From Tranquillimonas sp964472855 (GTDB lineage Bacteria; Pseudomonadota; Alphaproteobacteria; Rhodobacterales; Rhodobacteraceae), in contig CAYYMJ010000010.1 in NCBI GenBank assembly GCA_964472855.1, forward strand, positions 7,222-71,221: a stretch of DNA of 64,000 bases, given 5' to 3'. Position numbers and translations under genes: made by a program. Below, piece by piece: positions 52,161 to 60,890 of this stretch. Below the pieces are notes generated by a model. It made no database searches, was not told the origin of the DNA, and saw only the letters and a list, made by a program, of their open reading frames with translations. Every line of letters starts with the position of its first letter. Position 1 is the first letter of the stretch.

Positions 52161-53042
52161 ATGGCAACCGGCAACTGGGACGAGATCAGAACCGCCTATC
52201 ATGTTGCCCGGGCCGGAACGGTTTCGGGCGCGGCCGAGGCTCTGGGCGTGCATCATGCCACCGTGATCCGCCATATCGACGCGCTGGAGGGCGCGATCGG
52301 GGTCAAGCTGTTTCAGCGCCATGCCCGTGGCTATACCCCGACCGAGGCCGGGCAGGAGCTGTTGCAGGTTGCGCAGGCGACGGACGCGCAGTTCGCCCAG
52401 CTGTTCGGGCGGCTGCGCGGGCAGGGCGAAGAGGTGGCGGGAGAGCTGGTCGTGACCTCGCTGGCGACGCTTGCGCCGATACTGGTGCCGGTGCTGGTGG
52501 CGTTCCAGCATGCGCATCCGGCCCTGACCCTGCGGTTTCTGACCGACGAGCGGCTGTTCCGGATGGAGTATGGCGAGGCGCATGTCGCGGTGCGGGCCGG
52601 GCCGGCGCCGCAGGATCCCGACAATGTGGTGCAGCCGTTCGTGCGCGAGCGTTTCGCGCTGTATGCCAGCCGCGATTATGTGGCGCGGCGCGGACGCCCG
52701 GGGGGCGCGGGCGACCTTGGCGGGCATGTGTTTGTCACCGGTGACAGCATGGACAGCCGGGCGCCGTTCAGCCGCTGGCTGGCCGATCATGTGCCGCAGA
52801 CGGCGATGGTGTTCCGCGCCTCGGAAGCGGTCGGGATACGCGAGGCCATCTGCGCCGGCGCCGGTATCGGGTTTCTGCCGATCTTTGCCGGGCGGCACGA
52901 CGCGCGGCTGGTCGAGGTCATGGCGCCGCGCGAGGAATGGTCGGCACAGACCTGGCTGGTGACCCATGTCGACCTGCACCGCAGCCGCAAGGTGCAGACG
53001 CTGCTGGAGGCCCTGAAGGAACAGGTTCGGGACGACGGATGA
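52161..53042 (+). CDS. LysR family transcriptional regulator
   Basis: A 293-residue LysR regulator. The winged helix-turn-helix spans residues 5-65 with GAAEALGVHHATVIRHIDAL and LFQRHARGYTPTEAG. The effector domain follows from about residue 90 with GFLPIFAGRHDARLV near residue 240. It overlaps the EamA transporter gene by 4 nt on the same strand, so it probably controls its own transporter partner; the inducer is unknown. It diverges from ffh across about 275 bp. Confidence 0.88.
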   Translation: MATGNWDEIRTAYHVARAGTVSGAAEALGVHHATVIRHIDALEGAIGVKLFQRHARGYTPTEAGQELLQVAQATDAQFAQLFGRLRGQGEEVAGELVVTSLATLAPILVPVLVAFQHAHPALTLRFLTDERLFRMEYGEAHVAVRAGPAPQDPDNVVQPFVRERFALYASRDYVARRGRPGGAGDLGGHVFVTGDSMDSRAPFSRWLADHVPQTAMVFRASEAVGIREAICAGAGIGFLPIFAGRHDARLVEVMAPREEWSAQTWLVTHVDLHRSRKVQTLLEALKEQVRDDG

Positions 53043-53971
53043 GCGGGCGGCCGACCATGGCCGGCCACGCGGCCATGATGCTGTTTTCGGTTCTGGTGGC
53101 GGGGTCGTTCGCGCTGGGCGGGCTGATTGCGCGCGATATTGCGCCGCTGGCGCTGAATGCGGTGCGCTTCGGGCTGGCCGCGTTGCTGCTGGCGGCGGCG
53201 GCGCTGGCAACGGGCGGGTTTCGTGCTGCGAGCCTGCGGGCGCCCTGGCGATATGGGCTGATTGCGGCCAGCGTGGCGATTTACTTTGTGCTGATGTTCG
53301 AGGCGCTGCGCGTTTCGGAACCGGTGCCGGTGTCGGCCGTGTTCACGCTGACGCCGGTGATGTCGGCCGGCTTTGGCTGGTTGTTGCTGCGCCAGCGCCC
53401 GGGCTGGCGGGTGGCCGGCGCGCTGGCGCTGGGTGCGGCGGGGGCGCTGTGGGTGATATTCCGCGCCGACTGGGCGGCGGTATTGGCCTTTCAGGTCGGG
53501 CGCGGCGAGGCGATCTTTTTCTGGGGTTGTCTGGCCTATGCCATGTTTCCGCCGCTGGTGCAGCGTCTGTCGCGGGGCGAGCGGCCGCTGGAGTTCATGT
53601 GTCTTGTCAATGTCGGCGTGGCGCTGATTCTGCTGGTGGTGGGGGCGCCGGATCTTGCCGCGACCGAGTGGCGCGGCCTGACGGCGACGGTTTGGGTGAC
53701 GATCGGGTACATGGCGGTCTTTGCCACTGCCGGCACCTTTGTGCTGGTGCAGTTCGCCGCCGCGCGGCTGCCGGCGGCCAAGGTTATGGCCTATACCTAT
53801 CTGACCCCGGCCTGGGTGCTGCTGTGGCAGTTGGCGCTTGGGGGGGCGGCCCCGTCGGGGCCGGTCCTGCTGGGGGTGGCGATCACGGGACTGGCGCTGT
53901 TGATCCTGTTGCCCGACGCGGCCCCCGGGGGCCAGCCCCCGGACCCCCGGGATATTTCGCGACAGAAGTAG
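53039..53971 (+). CDS. EamA family (DMT) transporter
   Basis: A 310-residue membrane protein with ten hydrophobic helices in two EamA repeats (MLFSVLVAGSFALGGLIA first half; IFFWGCLAYAMFPPLVQ second half). Family members export amino acids or metabolites. The ATG overlaps the LysR stop by 4 nt. The last about 18 residues (APGGQPPDPRDISRQK) are encoded by a dispersed intergenic element, so the original stop was probably lost and the C-terminus extended. Confidence 0.87.
   Translation: MSGRPTMAGHAAMMLFSVLVAGSFALGGLIARDIAPLALNAVRFGLAALLLAAAALATGGFRAASLRAPWRYGLIAASVAIYFVLMFEALRVSEPVPVSAVFTLTPVMSAGFGWLLLRQRPGWRVAGALALGAAGALWVIFRADWAAVLAFQVGRGEAIFFWGCLAYAMFPPLVQRLSRGERPLEFMCLVNVGVALILLVVGAPDLAATEWRGLTATVWVTIGYMAVFATAGTFVLVQFAAARLPAAKVMAYTYLTPAWVLLWQLALGGAAPSGPVLLGVAITGLALLILLPDAAPGGQPPDPRDISRQK
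53921..53969 (-). repeat. Dispersed intergenic element, copy 6, overlapping a gene end
   Basis: gcccccgggggccagccccc then ggacccccgggatatttcgc and gacagaag. It lies inside the 3' end of the EamA gene and in the convergent spacer towards arsR. Confidence 0.65.
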
Positions 53972-54106
53972 GACAGGGGCAGTGGATCGACCGAAACAAT
54001 TGAATCCCGCCGCCGGGCGAAGACTTGGATCATGAACCATTCAAATGTTTTGATAAGTTGATGCATAACGAAAATACCGGTGGCGCGAAACGTCAGATTC
54101 GATCCA

Positions 54107-54436
54107 CTAGGTCTGGTCGTCGAGTTCGGCCGCGAGAAAGCGTTCGAAGGCGTCGAGATTGACCGGCTCGAACTGGCCGAAGCCCTGCATCCAGACCGAG
54201 GCCTCTTTCAGCGCGTCGGGTTCGAGGCTGCACCATTTGACGCGGCCCCGCTTGTCCTGGCGGATCAGTCCGGCGGTCGCGAGGATGGCGAGATGCTTGG
54301 AGATGGCCGCGAGCGAGATGCCGAAAGGGTCGGCGACGTCGGTGACGGCCATGTCGTCTTCGAGCAGCATTGTCAGGATGCGCCGACGGGTGGGGTCGGC
54401 CAGTGCGGAGAACACCTTGTCGAGGGGCGTGCTCAT
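54107..54436 (-). CDS. ArsR family transcriptional regulator
   Basis: A 109-residue winged helix-turn-helix repressor. KVFSALADPTRRRILTMLLE leads into the recognition region DPFGISLAAISKHLAILATA near residue 42, then LIRQDKRGRVKWCSLEPDAL. No CxC metal site is visible; the FSALADPTRR start and the C-terminal WMQGFGQFEP resemble the SdpR/YczG group that controls neighbours such as SRPBCC genes, which are absent here. The ATG at 54436 is the family start. The 54437-54760 spacer holds little except the atp promoter candidate. Confidence 0.85.
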   Translation of the reverse strand: MSTPLDKVFSALADPTRRRILTMLLEDDMAVTDVADPFGISLAAISKHLAILATAGLIRQDKRGRVKWCSLEPDALKEASVWMQGFGQFEPVNLDAFERFLAAELDDQT

Positions 54437-54704
54437 TTTGCGGGCCGAGAGGTGCGTGGCGGGGTGGCGTGGCCGGGCCGCGCCGTGAAGTTGCGTTGCG
54501 TGGTGATTGCCTTGCGGCGCCGGGCGGTCTGGTCGTCGCATTCCATGGTCGGATCTGGCGCACCGGGCCGCCAACTGTCAACCGGAAGGTTGAATTTCAT
54601 GAAGCGGGCGGCCGGGCGCGCCGGCGGGGCGAATTCGCGGTGCGGTAGGAATAATTTAGCAAAAACCAGTGGTTACACTTGGCATGCGTGCGACCCGCTG
54701 CCGC

Positions 54705-54733
54705 TTGACTCGCGGCGGGGGCATTCATAGGGT
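54705..54733 (+). promoter_or_regulatory. Candidate promoter of the atp (Fo) operon
   Basis: TTGACT, 17 nt, TAGGGT, ending 27 bp before the atpI GTG. The box spacing and sequence suit a housekeeping sigma factor of Rhodobacterales. The rest of 54437-54760 has no gene. Confidence 0.55.
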
Positions 54734-54760
54734 CCGCCAGATTGCCAGGGGGGCCTTGCC

Positions 54761-55087
54761 GTGGCCGAGAAACCGGACAAAGACCGCCTGAAGGCGCTCG
54801 AAACCCGGATCAAGGCTGTCAGGCGGACGCAGGTGCAGCCTGTGTCCGAAGGCGGGGCCGATCTGTCGGGGGCCGAACTGGCCTGGCGGATGGTGATCGA
54901 GCTTGTGACCGGTCTGGGGATCGGCGTGGGCATCGGATACGGGCTGGACGCGCTTTTTGGCACGATCCCGCTGTTTCTGGTGCTGTTTACCGGCCTGGGT
55001 TTTGCCGCCGGTGTGAAAGTGATGCTGCGGACCGCGAAATCGGTCCAGGAACAGGTGCCTGACGAGGCACGGGACGAAGGGGACTGA
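54761..55087 (+). CDS. atpI: ATP synthase protein I (AtpI)
   Basis: A 108-residue membrane protein with two helices (MVIELVTGLGIGVGIGYGLD and FGTIPLFLVLFTGLGFAAGV), the second followed by a charged tail. AtpI helps assemble the c-ring. The start is a GTG at 54761. It is the first gene of atpI-B-E-F'-F, and atpB begins 2 bp after its stop. Confidence 0.92.
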   Translation: MAEKPDKDRLKALETRIKAVRRTQVQPVSEGGADLSGAELAWRMVIELVTGLGIGVGIGYGLDALFGTIPLFLVLFTGLGFAAGVKVMLRTAKSVQEQVPDEARDEGD

Positions 55088-55089
55088 CG

Positions 55090-55842
55090 GTGGCAACGGA
55101 ACACGAAGAAAGCACGGGCCTGGTCTTTCACCCGATGGACCAGTTCATGGTAAAGCCGCTGTTCGGCGACGGGGCGGTGCACTGGTACACGCCCACCAAC
55201 GTGACGCTGTGGATGGGTGTCGCCATTGTGGCGATCCTGTTGCTGCTGGTCGTCGGCACGCGCGGCCGCGCCGTTGTGCCCACGCGCGGACAGTCGGTTG
55301 CCGAGCTGGCCTATGGCTTTGTCTACAAGATGGTCGAGGACGTGGCCGGCAAGGACGGGTTGAAATACTTCCCCTATATCATGACGCTGTTCATGTTCAT
55401 CGTGATGTCGAACATGCTGGGTCTGCTGCCCCTGTCCTATACCACCACCAGCCATGTCGCGGTGACCGGGGTGCTGGCGATGGCCGTGTTCCTGACGGTG
55501 ACCATCCTGGGCTTTGTCCTGCATGGCGTGAGTTTTCTGAAGCTGTTCTGGATCAGTTCGGCGCCGCTGGCGCTGCGCCCGATCCTGGCGCTGATCGAGG
55601 TGATTTCCTACTTCGTGCGCCCGGTCAGCCACTCGATCCGGCTTGCCGGCAACATGATGGCCGGTCACGCCGTGATCAAGGTGTTCGCGGGCTTTGCGGC
55701 GCTGCTGGCAATTTCACCTTTCGCCGTCGTGGCGATCACGGCGATGTATGCGCTGGAGACGCTGGTGGCCTTCATCCAGGCCTATGTGTTCGCGATCCTG
55801 ACCTGTGTCTACCTGAAGGATGCGCTGCATCCCTATCACTGA
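55090..55842 (+). CDS. atpB: F1Fo ATP synthase subunit a
   Basis: A 250-residue inner-membrane subunit forming the proton half-channels. The essential arginine lies in SIRLAGNMMAGHAVIKVF near residue 180, and the C-terminal helix is LVAFIQAYVFAILTCVYL. Six helices are present. The start is a GTG at 55090. Length is normal for alphaproteobacteria. Confidence 0.96.
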   Translation: MATEHEESTGLVFHPMDQFMVKPLFGDGAVHWYTPTNVTLWMGVAIVAILLLLVVGTRGRAVVPTRGQSVAELAYGFVYKMVEDVAGKDGLKYFPYIMTLFMFIVMSNMLGLLPLSYTTTSHVAVTGVLAMAVFLTVTILGFVLHGVSFLKLFWISSAPLALRPILALIEVISYFVRPVSHSIRLAGNMMAGHAVIKVFAGFAALLAISPFAVVAITAMYALETLVAFIQAYVFAILTCVYLKDALHPYH

Positions 55843-55910
55843 TGTCGGGTGCGCCGATGGGCGCGCCTGTGACGACAAGAAATTCATATTCCATCGTAAG
55901 GAGAAGAAAC

Positions 55911-56147
55911 ATGGAAGGCGATATCGTACAAATGGGTGCCTACATTGGTGCCGGTCTGGCGTGTACCGGCATGGGCGGCGCCGCTGTTGGTGTGGGCCAC
56001 GTTGTTGGCAATTTTCTGTCGGGCGCCCTGCGCAACCCGTCGGCGGCCGGTGGCCAGACCGCGACCATGTTCATTGGGATCGCGTTCTCGGAAGCGCTGG
56101 GGATCTTCTCGTTCCTCGTGGCGCTTCTGCTGATGTTCGCCGTCTGA
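55911..56147 (+). CDS. atpE: F1Fo ATP synthase subunit c
   Basis: A 78-residue hairpin of two helices. The polar loop is LRNPSAAGG and the proton-carrying carboxylate is Glu61 in GIAFSEALGIF. Glu rather than Asp or a sodium-site pattern indicates proton coupling. A strong ribosome binding site (aaggag) precedes the ATG, matching the need for many c copies per complex. Confidence 0.97.
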   Translation: MEGDIVQMGAYIGAGLACTGMGGAAVGVGHVVGNFLSGALRNPSAAGGQTATMFIGIAFSEALGIFSFLVALLLMFAV

Positions 56148-56221
56148 TCACTGAACCGCTCCTTACGCTCGGGCGGGCCGTTGGTGTCCGCCCGATGTAG
56201 CCGAGCTGTCAGGAGGATGAC

Positions 56222-56791
56222 ATGGCAACAGAAACAGTAAGCCACGGCGCGGCCGAGACCGTGAGCGCCTGCGTCAACGCGCATGGCGGTGCTGTCGGCA
56301 TGCCGCAGCTGTGCGGCGACTGGATGGGCAACCAGGTGTTCTGGCTGGTCATCACGCTGGTGTTGATCTACCTGATCCTGTCGCGCGTTGCCTTGCCGAG
56401 GATTGCCTCGGTACTGGCTGACCGTGCCGGGACCATCACCAACGACCTGGCCCAGGCCGAAGAGCTGAAACAGCAAGCCGCCGAGGCCGAGATCGCCTAT
56501 GAAAAGGCGCTGGTCGAGGCGCGGGCCGAAGCGCAGCGTATCGCGGCCGAGACCAAGGCCGAGATCCAGGTTTCGCTGGACGAGGCGATCAGGGTGGCCG
56601 AGGTCGAGATCTCGGCCAAGGCGGAAGAGGGCGAGGCCCGCATCGCCGACATCAGGGCCGGGGCACTGGCGTCGGTGCGCGACGTCGCGCGTGACACCGC
56701 CGCCGCGCTGGTCGAGGCGCTGGGGTCTGACGGCGACGCCGCCACGATCGACAAGGCCGTCGATGGCCGCCTGCAGGGAGATGCCTCATGA
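56222..56791 (+). CDS. atpF': F1Fo ATP synthase subunit b'
   Basis: A 189-residue peripheral-stalk subunit. An N-terminal extension precedes one membrane helix (FWLVITLVLIYLILSRVALP near residue 40), then a long Ala/Glu-rich coiled coil. The b' form is typical of phototrophs and many alphaproteobacteria and pairs with b. Its stop overlaps the atpF start by 4 nt. Confidence 0.93.
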   Translation: MATETVSHGAAETVSACVNAHGGAVGMPQLCGDWMGNQVFWLVITLVLIYLILSRVALPRIASVLADRAGTITNDLAQAEELKQQAAEAEIAYEKALVEARAEAQRIAAETKAEIQVSLDEAIRVAEVEISAKAEEGEARIADIRAGALASVRDVARDTAAALVEALGSDGDAATIDKAVDGRLQGDAS

Positions 56792-57342
56792 TCCGCCTTG
56801 CCGCGATAATCGCCCTTGCGGCGACGCCTGTCATGGCGGCCTCGGGGCCGTTCGTGTCGCTGGGCAACACCAACTTCGTGGTGCTGGTGTCCTTCATCCT
56901 GTTTGTCGGGGTGCTGCTGTATTACAAGGTGCCGGGTCTGCTGACCGGGTTGCTGGACAAGCGGGCCGACGGCATCAGGGGCGAGCTGGACGAAGCCCGG
57001 GCCCTGCGCGAAGAGGCGCAGACGCTGTTGGCGTCTTACGAGCGCAAGCAGGCCGAAGTGCGCGAGCAGGCCGACCGCATCGTCGCGCATGCCCGGCGTG
57101 ACGCCGAAGAGGCGGCCGAGGTTGCCAAGGAAGACCTGAAGGTGTCGATTGCGCGCCGCTTGCGTGCGGCCGAAGACCGGATTGCCCAGGCCGAGGCGAG
57201 CGCTGTCAGGGCGGTGCGGGACCAGGCGATTCAGGTGGCCGTTGCCGCCGCGTCTGACGTGATCGCCGCCGGAATGGATGGCGCCAAGGCCAACGCGCTG
57301 ATCGACGAGTCGATCACATCGGTGGGTGCCAAGCTGCACTGA
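56788..57342 (+). CDS. atpF: F1Fo ATP synthase subunit b
   Basis: A 184-residue subunit with one membrane helix (NFVVLVSFILFVGVLLYYKV near residue 30) and a coiled-coil stalk. The first 18 residues look like a cleavable or second hydrophobic segment (MIRLAAIIALAATPVMAA). It forms the stator with b'. The operon ends at a terminator just after the stop. F1 genes are not in this window. Confidence 0.94.
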   Translation: MIRLAAIIALAATPVMAASGPFVSLGNTNFVVLVSFILFVGVLLYYKVPGLLTGLLDKRADGIRGELDEARALREEAQTLLASYERKQAEVREQADRIVAHARRDAEEAAEVAKEDLKVSIARRLRAAEDRIAQAEASAVRAVRDQAIQVAVAAASDVIAAGMDGAKANALIDESITSVGAKLH

Positions 57343-57365
57343 CGGAGCGGCGGATGAATTGATGG

Positions 57366-57393
57366 CGCCCGGTCGTTCGCGGCCGGGCGTTTT
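57366..57393 (+). terminator. Intrinsic terminator of the atp operon
   Basis: Seven-bp stem cgcccgg / ccgggcg with a 10-nt loop and a following tttt, 24 bp after the atpF stop. The remaining 57394-57603 spacer has no recognisable feature. Confidence 0.75.
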
Positions 57394-57603
57394 CATGTCC
57401 GGGATGCGGTGTGGCGTGTGCCAGGGCGATTGGCATCGGACCTGCATCACCAGCGCTGCCTGAAATCCCGGATTTCGGCGCGTCGGGCGATGCGCCCCGC
57501 ACCAAGCAAGGCGCGAAACGCTGTCGCTGAGCGCCTGCAAGCGCGAGAGATGCGGCGGTGCGCGGTGCGTCCCCGGTGGGGCGGGTTGCGCCGCCTTTGG
57601 CGC

Positions 57604-57657
57604 CGCTCCGCGGGGGCCCTGCCCCCGCACCCCCGAGGTATTTTTCAGCCAAAGAAG
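57604..57657 (-). repeat. Dispersed intergenic element, copy 7
   Basis: ccgctccgcgggggccctgc ccccgcacccccgaggtatt then tttcagccaaagaag. Nearly the exact reverse complement of copy 1. Convergent spacer between atpF and the GntR gene. Confidence 0.7.
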
Positions 57658-57660
57658 CCG

Positions 57661-58428
57661 TCAGCGGTTGGCTTCGCTTTCGGCCCGCAGGCGCGCGAAT
57701 TCCGCATGACGGTCGGCCTTGCGCCGCGCGGTGATGGCGGCGGCGACGAAATCGAGATGGGTTTCGACCGCGGCCCGTGCGCCGGCCGGGTCGCGCCGTT
57801 GCAGGGCCGCGTTGATGGCGTGGTGCTGGTCGAGCAGCACTGTCGGGGTGTCCGATTGTTCGAACAGCAGCCGGCGATTGTAGAACACGCCCTGGCGCAG
57901 CAGGCCGAACATGGCCCGCATCATGTGCAGCATCACGACGTTATGGGCCGCCTCGAGGATCGAGAGGTGAAACTCGGCATCAAGCTGGGCCTCGGCCGCG
58001 GCGTCATTGGCGGTGCGGGCCGCCTGCATGCGGGCGAACACCCGGTCGACCACCTGCAGGTCGGCGTCGGCACCGTCGCGGGCGGCGCGTTCGGCGGCCA
58101 TGCCTTCCAGCTCGCGCCGGAAGGAAAGATAGTCGTCGACGGCCTCGGCATGTTCGGAAAACAGGCGGATCAGGGCGGGGGAGAAGGCCGCCCCCAGGAC
58201 ATCGGCGACGAACACGCCGGCCCCGGCCCGGGCGGTCAGAAGCCCGCGGGCCTGCAGGTCGGCCAGCGCCTCGCGCAACGAGGGGCGGGAGACGCCCAGA
58301 CGCTCGGCCAGATCGCGTTCGGCCGGCAGCCGGTCACCGGGACGCAAGAGCCCGCGCAGGATAAGCTGTTCGATCTGGCGGGTCACGGCGCCGGACAGTT
58401 TTTCGGCTTCGATCCTGTGGAATGGCAT
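57661..58428 (-). CDS. FadR/GntR family transcriptional regulator
   Basis: A 255-residue regulator. The winged helix-turn-helix (LILRGLLRPGDRLPAERDLA then ERLGVSRPSLREALADLQAR) occupies residues 15-80, and an FCD effector domain follows with DYLSFRRELEGMAAERAA and EFHLSILEAAHNVVMLHMM. Such regulators respond to carboxylic acids (lactate, glycolate, pyruvate). No target gene is adjacent, so the ligand is not known. The ATG at 58428 (MPFHRIEAEKLS) is chosen. Confidence 0.87.
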   Translation of the reverse strand: MPFHRIEAEKLSGAVTRQIEQLILRGLLRPGDRLPAERDLAERLGVSRPSLREALADLQARGLLTARAGAGVFVADVLGAAFSPALIRLFSEHAEAVDDYLSFRRELEGMAAERAARDGADADLQVVDRVFARMQAARTANDAAAEAQLDAEFHLSILEAAHNVVMLHMMRAMFGLLRQGVFYNRRLLFEQSDTPTVLLDQHHAINAALQRRDPAGARAAVETHLDFVAAAITARRKADRHAEFARLRAESEANR

Positions 58429-58495
58429 TGGCGGCGCCCCCGTTGGCGATTGGTCAGAAGATGTTACCAACCGCCGCGGGGACGGATCAACCGGT

Positions 58496-59158
58496 TCAGC
58501 CTTCGCCGGTCGGGCGGATGATGATTTCGACCCGGCGGTTCTGGGCGCGCCCGGCGTCGGTAAGGTTGTCGGCCACGGGGCTGTCTTCGCCGCGCCCGAC
58601 CGCGAACAGCCGCCCGAGCGCCACGCCGTTGTTGATCAGGATATTGACCACCGATTCGGCGCGGCGTTGCGACAGGTCGAGATTGTAGGCGGCGCTGCCG
58701 ACATTGTCGGTGTGGCCTTCGACGGTGATGGTCGAGTTGGGATAGCGGCCGAGGTTGTCGGCCAGGATGGCAAGGTCGGCCTGCAGTTCCGCTCTGAGTG
58801 TGGCGCTGTCAAAGTCGAACAGGATGTCCTGCGGCATGCGCACGATCAGCTCTTCGCCGGTGTTGATCACGTCGATCTGGTCGTTGCCAAAGTCCTGGCG
58901 CAGTTCGGCCGCCTGCTTGTCCAGCTCGTGGCCGATGGCTGCGCCGACGCCGGCGCCGATCAGGGCTCCTAGGGCGGCGTTCTTGCGTTCCGAAGTGCTG
59001 CCCTCGGTCAGGGCGCCGATGGCACCACCGAGGACGGCACCGATGGCCGTGCCGGTGCCCTGGTTGGCGCGGGGACCGCCCGGGGCATAGGCGGGGCCGC
59101 AGGCCGACAGCAACAGGGCGATGGCGGTGCCACCGGCGATGATCTTGGGGGACGTCAT
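58496..59158 (-). CDS. OmpA family outer membrane lipoprotein (YiaD-like)
   Basis: A 220-residue lipoprotein. The signal ends in the lipobox LLLSAC (Cys near residue 20). Glycine-zipper segments follow (GTAIGAVLGGAIGALTEG and GALIGAGVGAAIGHELD), then an OmpA peptidoglycan-binding domain from about residue 100 with TVEGHTDNVGSAAYNLDLSQ and RRVEIII. It probably tethers the outer membrane to peptidoglycan. It is likely transcribed alone. Confidence 0.92.
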   Translation of the reverse strand: MTSPKIIAGGTAIALLLSACGPAYAPGGPRANQGTGTAIGAVLGGAIGALTEGSTSERKNAALGALIGAGVGAAIGHELDKQAAELRQDFGNDQIDVINTGEELIVRMPQDILFDFDSATLRAELQADLAILADNLGRYPNSTITVEGHTDNVGSAAYNLDLSQRRAESVVNILINNGVALGRLFAVGRGEDSPVADNLTDAGRAQNRRVEIIIRPTGEG

Positions 59159-59266
59159 GAACTAACCTTTCGAAACCGGTGCACATCTTGGGCACTGATA
59201 TACGCCTCCGGCAACGCTTTGGGAGAGCAAAGCGTGCCATTGCGCGAAAGCCTGCCGCCGCGGTGG

Positions 59267-59289
59267 CCGATTTTTCGCAGGAAAATCGG
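59267..59289 (-). terminator. AT-stem hairpin after the ada-like gene
   Basis: ccgatttt / aaaatcgg with a 7-nt loop directly after the stop of the ada-like gene. A similar gatttttcg / gaaaaatc hairpin follows the DUF6473 gene at 63868. Confidence 0.55.
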
Positions 59290-59290
59290 G

Positions 59291-60139
59291 TCAGCCGAGA
59301 TATCCGGTGTCGGCCGCCTCGTGGGCCAGCAGGGCCCGTTTGACGGGCAGGCCCCAGTGGTATCCGCCCAGCGCGCCGGTGCTGCGCAGCGCCCGGTGAC
59401 AGGGGATCAGCCAGCTGACCGGATTGCGCCCTACCGCCGTGCCCACGGCCCGCACCGCGCGCGGGCTGCCGATGGCACGGGCGATTTCGCCATAGGTGGT
59501 GACGTGGCCCGACGGCACCCGCAGCAGAGCCTCCCACACCTTGATCTGGAACGGTGCGCCCATCAGGAACAGCCGCGGTTCGCCCTGCCCGGCGATAGCC
59601 GCGAAATGTGGCGCCAGCCGGTCGTTGTCTTGGTTGAAGCTGGCGGCGGGCCAGCGCGCCTGCAGATCGGCCAGGGCGGTCGCGTCGCCGGCTTCCTCGG
59701 CAAAGGCCAGGCCGCAGAGGCCGCGGTCGGTCGCGGTGGCCAGCATGCGCCCGAACGGACCGGTGGACCAGCCATAGCTGACGGTCAGCCCATCGCCCTT
59801 GCGGGCATATTCGCCGGGGGTCATCGCCTCCCACCGCAGGAACAGGTCGTGCAGGCGGCCGGCGCCGGACAGCCCGGCACCGGCGGCGGTGTCGAGTGTG
59901 GTAAACCGGTCGGCCAGCAGGTGTTTGGCATGGTCGAGCTTGAGGAACTGCTGGAACTGCTTGGGGGAAATGCCGGCCCAGCGGCTGAAGACCCGCTGGA
60001 AATGCGCCGGGCTGAGATTCATCTCGGCCGCGATGTCTTCCAGCGACAGGTTGCGCCCCTCGGGGCTGTCAAGACGGTCGATGGCCCGGCGCACCAATGG
60101 CCAGTAATAGCTGTGCTCGGGGTCGGTCTGAGTGGTCAT
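59291..60139 (-). CDS. AraC-type regulator fused to methylated-DNA-protein-cysteine methyltransferase (Ada-like)
   Basis: A 282-residue protein. The N-terminal AraC-type helix-turn-helix spans about residues 10-95 (LEDIAAEMNLSPAHFQRVFS). The C-terminal methyltransferase has QIKVWEALLRVPSGHVTTYG and the catalytic cysteine in VSWLIPCHRALRSTGALGGY. It removes O6-methylguanine. The N-terminal zinc methyl-phosphotriester domain of E. coli Ada is absent, so sensing differs. The ATG at 60139 is chosen; it diverges from nth by 106 bp. Confidence 0.9.
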   Translation of the reverse strand: MTTQTDPEHSYYWPLVRRAIDRLDSPEGRNLSLEDIAAEMNLSPAHFQRVFSRWAGISPKQFQQFLKLDHAKHLLADRFTTLDTAAGAGLSGAGRLHDLFLRWEAMTPGEYARKGDGLTVSYGWSTGPFGRMLATATDRGLCGLAFAEEAGDATALADLQARWPAASFNQDNDRLAPHFAAIAGQGEPRLFLMGAPFQIKVWEALLRVPSGHVTTYGEIARAIGSPRAVRAVGTAVGRNPVSWLIPCHRALRSTGALGGYHWGLPVKRALLAHEAADTGYLG

Positions 60140-60245
60140 CTCCGTCTCCTTTGCGCCATCAGTATCGTCTTGGCCGTGCCGCTGGCGACCCGGAAAGTGC
60201 GGCTTCGCCTTGCCCGTGCCGGTGGAACGCGTCAGAAGGGCGGCC

Positions 60246-60890
60246 ATGGTCAGGCAACTGAATTATCACGTCATTCGCGAGATATTCGCGCGCTTTCAGG
60301 CGGACGAACCGGAACCGAAGGGCGAGCTTGCGCATAGCAACGCCTTCACGCTGCTGGTGGCGGTGGCCCTGTCGGCGCAGGCCACCGATGCCGGTGTCAA
60401 CAAGGCCACGCGCGGGCTGTTCGCGGTTGCCGACACGCCCGACAAGATGCTGGCGCTGGGTGAAGAGGGGCTGACCGAACATATCAGGACCATCGGGCTG
60501 TACCGCAACAAGGCGCGCAACGTCATCAGGCTGAGCCGCATTCTGGCCGACGAATACCACGGGCAGGTGCCGTCGTCGCGGGCGGCGCTGGAATCTTTGC
60601 CGGGGGTTGGGCGCAAGACCGCGAACGTGGTTCTGAACATGTGGTGGGGTCATCCGGCGCAGGCGGTCGACACCCATATCTTCCGGGTCGGCAACCGCAC
60701 CGGCATTGCGCCGGGCAAGGATGTCGTTGCGGTCGAGCGCGCTATCGAAGACAACATCCCGGCCGAGTTCCAGCGCCATGCACATCACTGGCTGATCCTG
60801 CATGGCCGCTATATCTGCACGGCCCGAAAACCGAAATGCGCGGCCTGCGGGATCCGCGATCTCTGCCCCTTCGAGGAGAAGACACGATGA
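60246..60890 (+). CDS. nth: Endonuclease III
   Basis: A 214-residue base-excision glycosylase and AP lyase for oxidised pyrimidines. The helix-hairpin-helix with the catalytic lysine is LPGVGRKTANVVLNM near residue 117, the catalytic aspartate is in VDTHIFRVGNRTG, and the 4Fe-4S ligands C-x6-C-x2-C-x5-C are in CTARKPKCAACGIRDLC. The ATG at 60246 is the family start. Its stop overlaps the kinase gene by 4 nt. Confidence 0.95.
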   Translation: MVRQLNYHVIREIFARFQADEPEPKGELAHSNAFTLLVAVALSAQATDAGVNKATRGLFAVADTPDKMLALGEEGLTEHIRTIGLYRNKARNVIRLSRILADEYHGQVPSSRAALESLPGVGRKTANVVLNMWWGHPAQAVDTHIFRVGNRTGIAPGKDVVAVERAIEDNIPAEFQRHAHHWLILHGRYICTARKPKCAACGIRDLCPFEEKTR

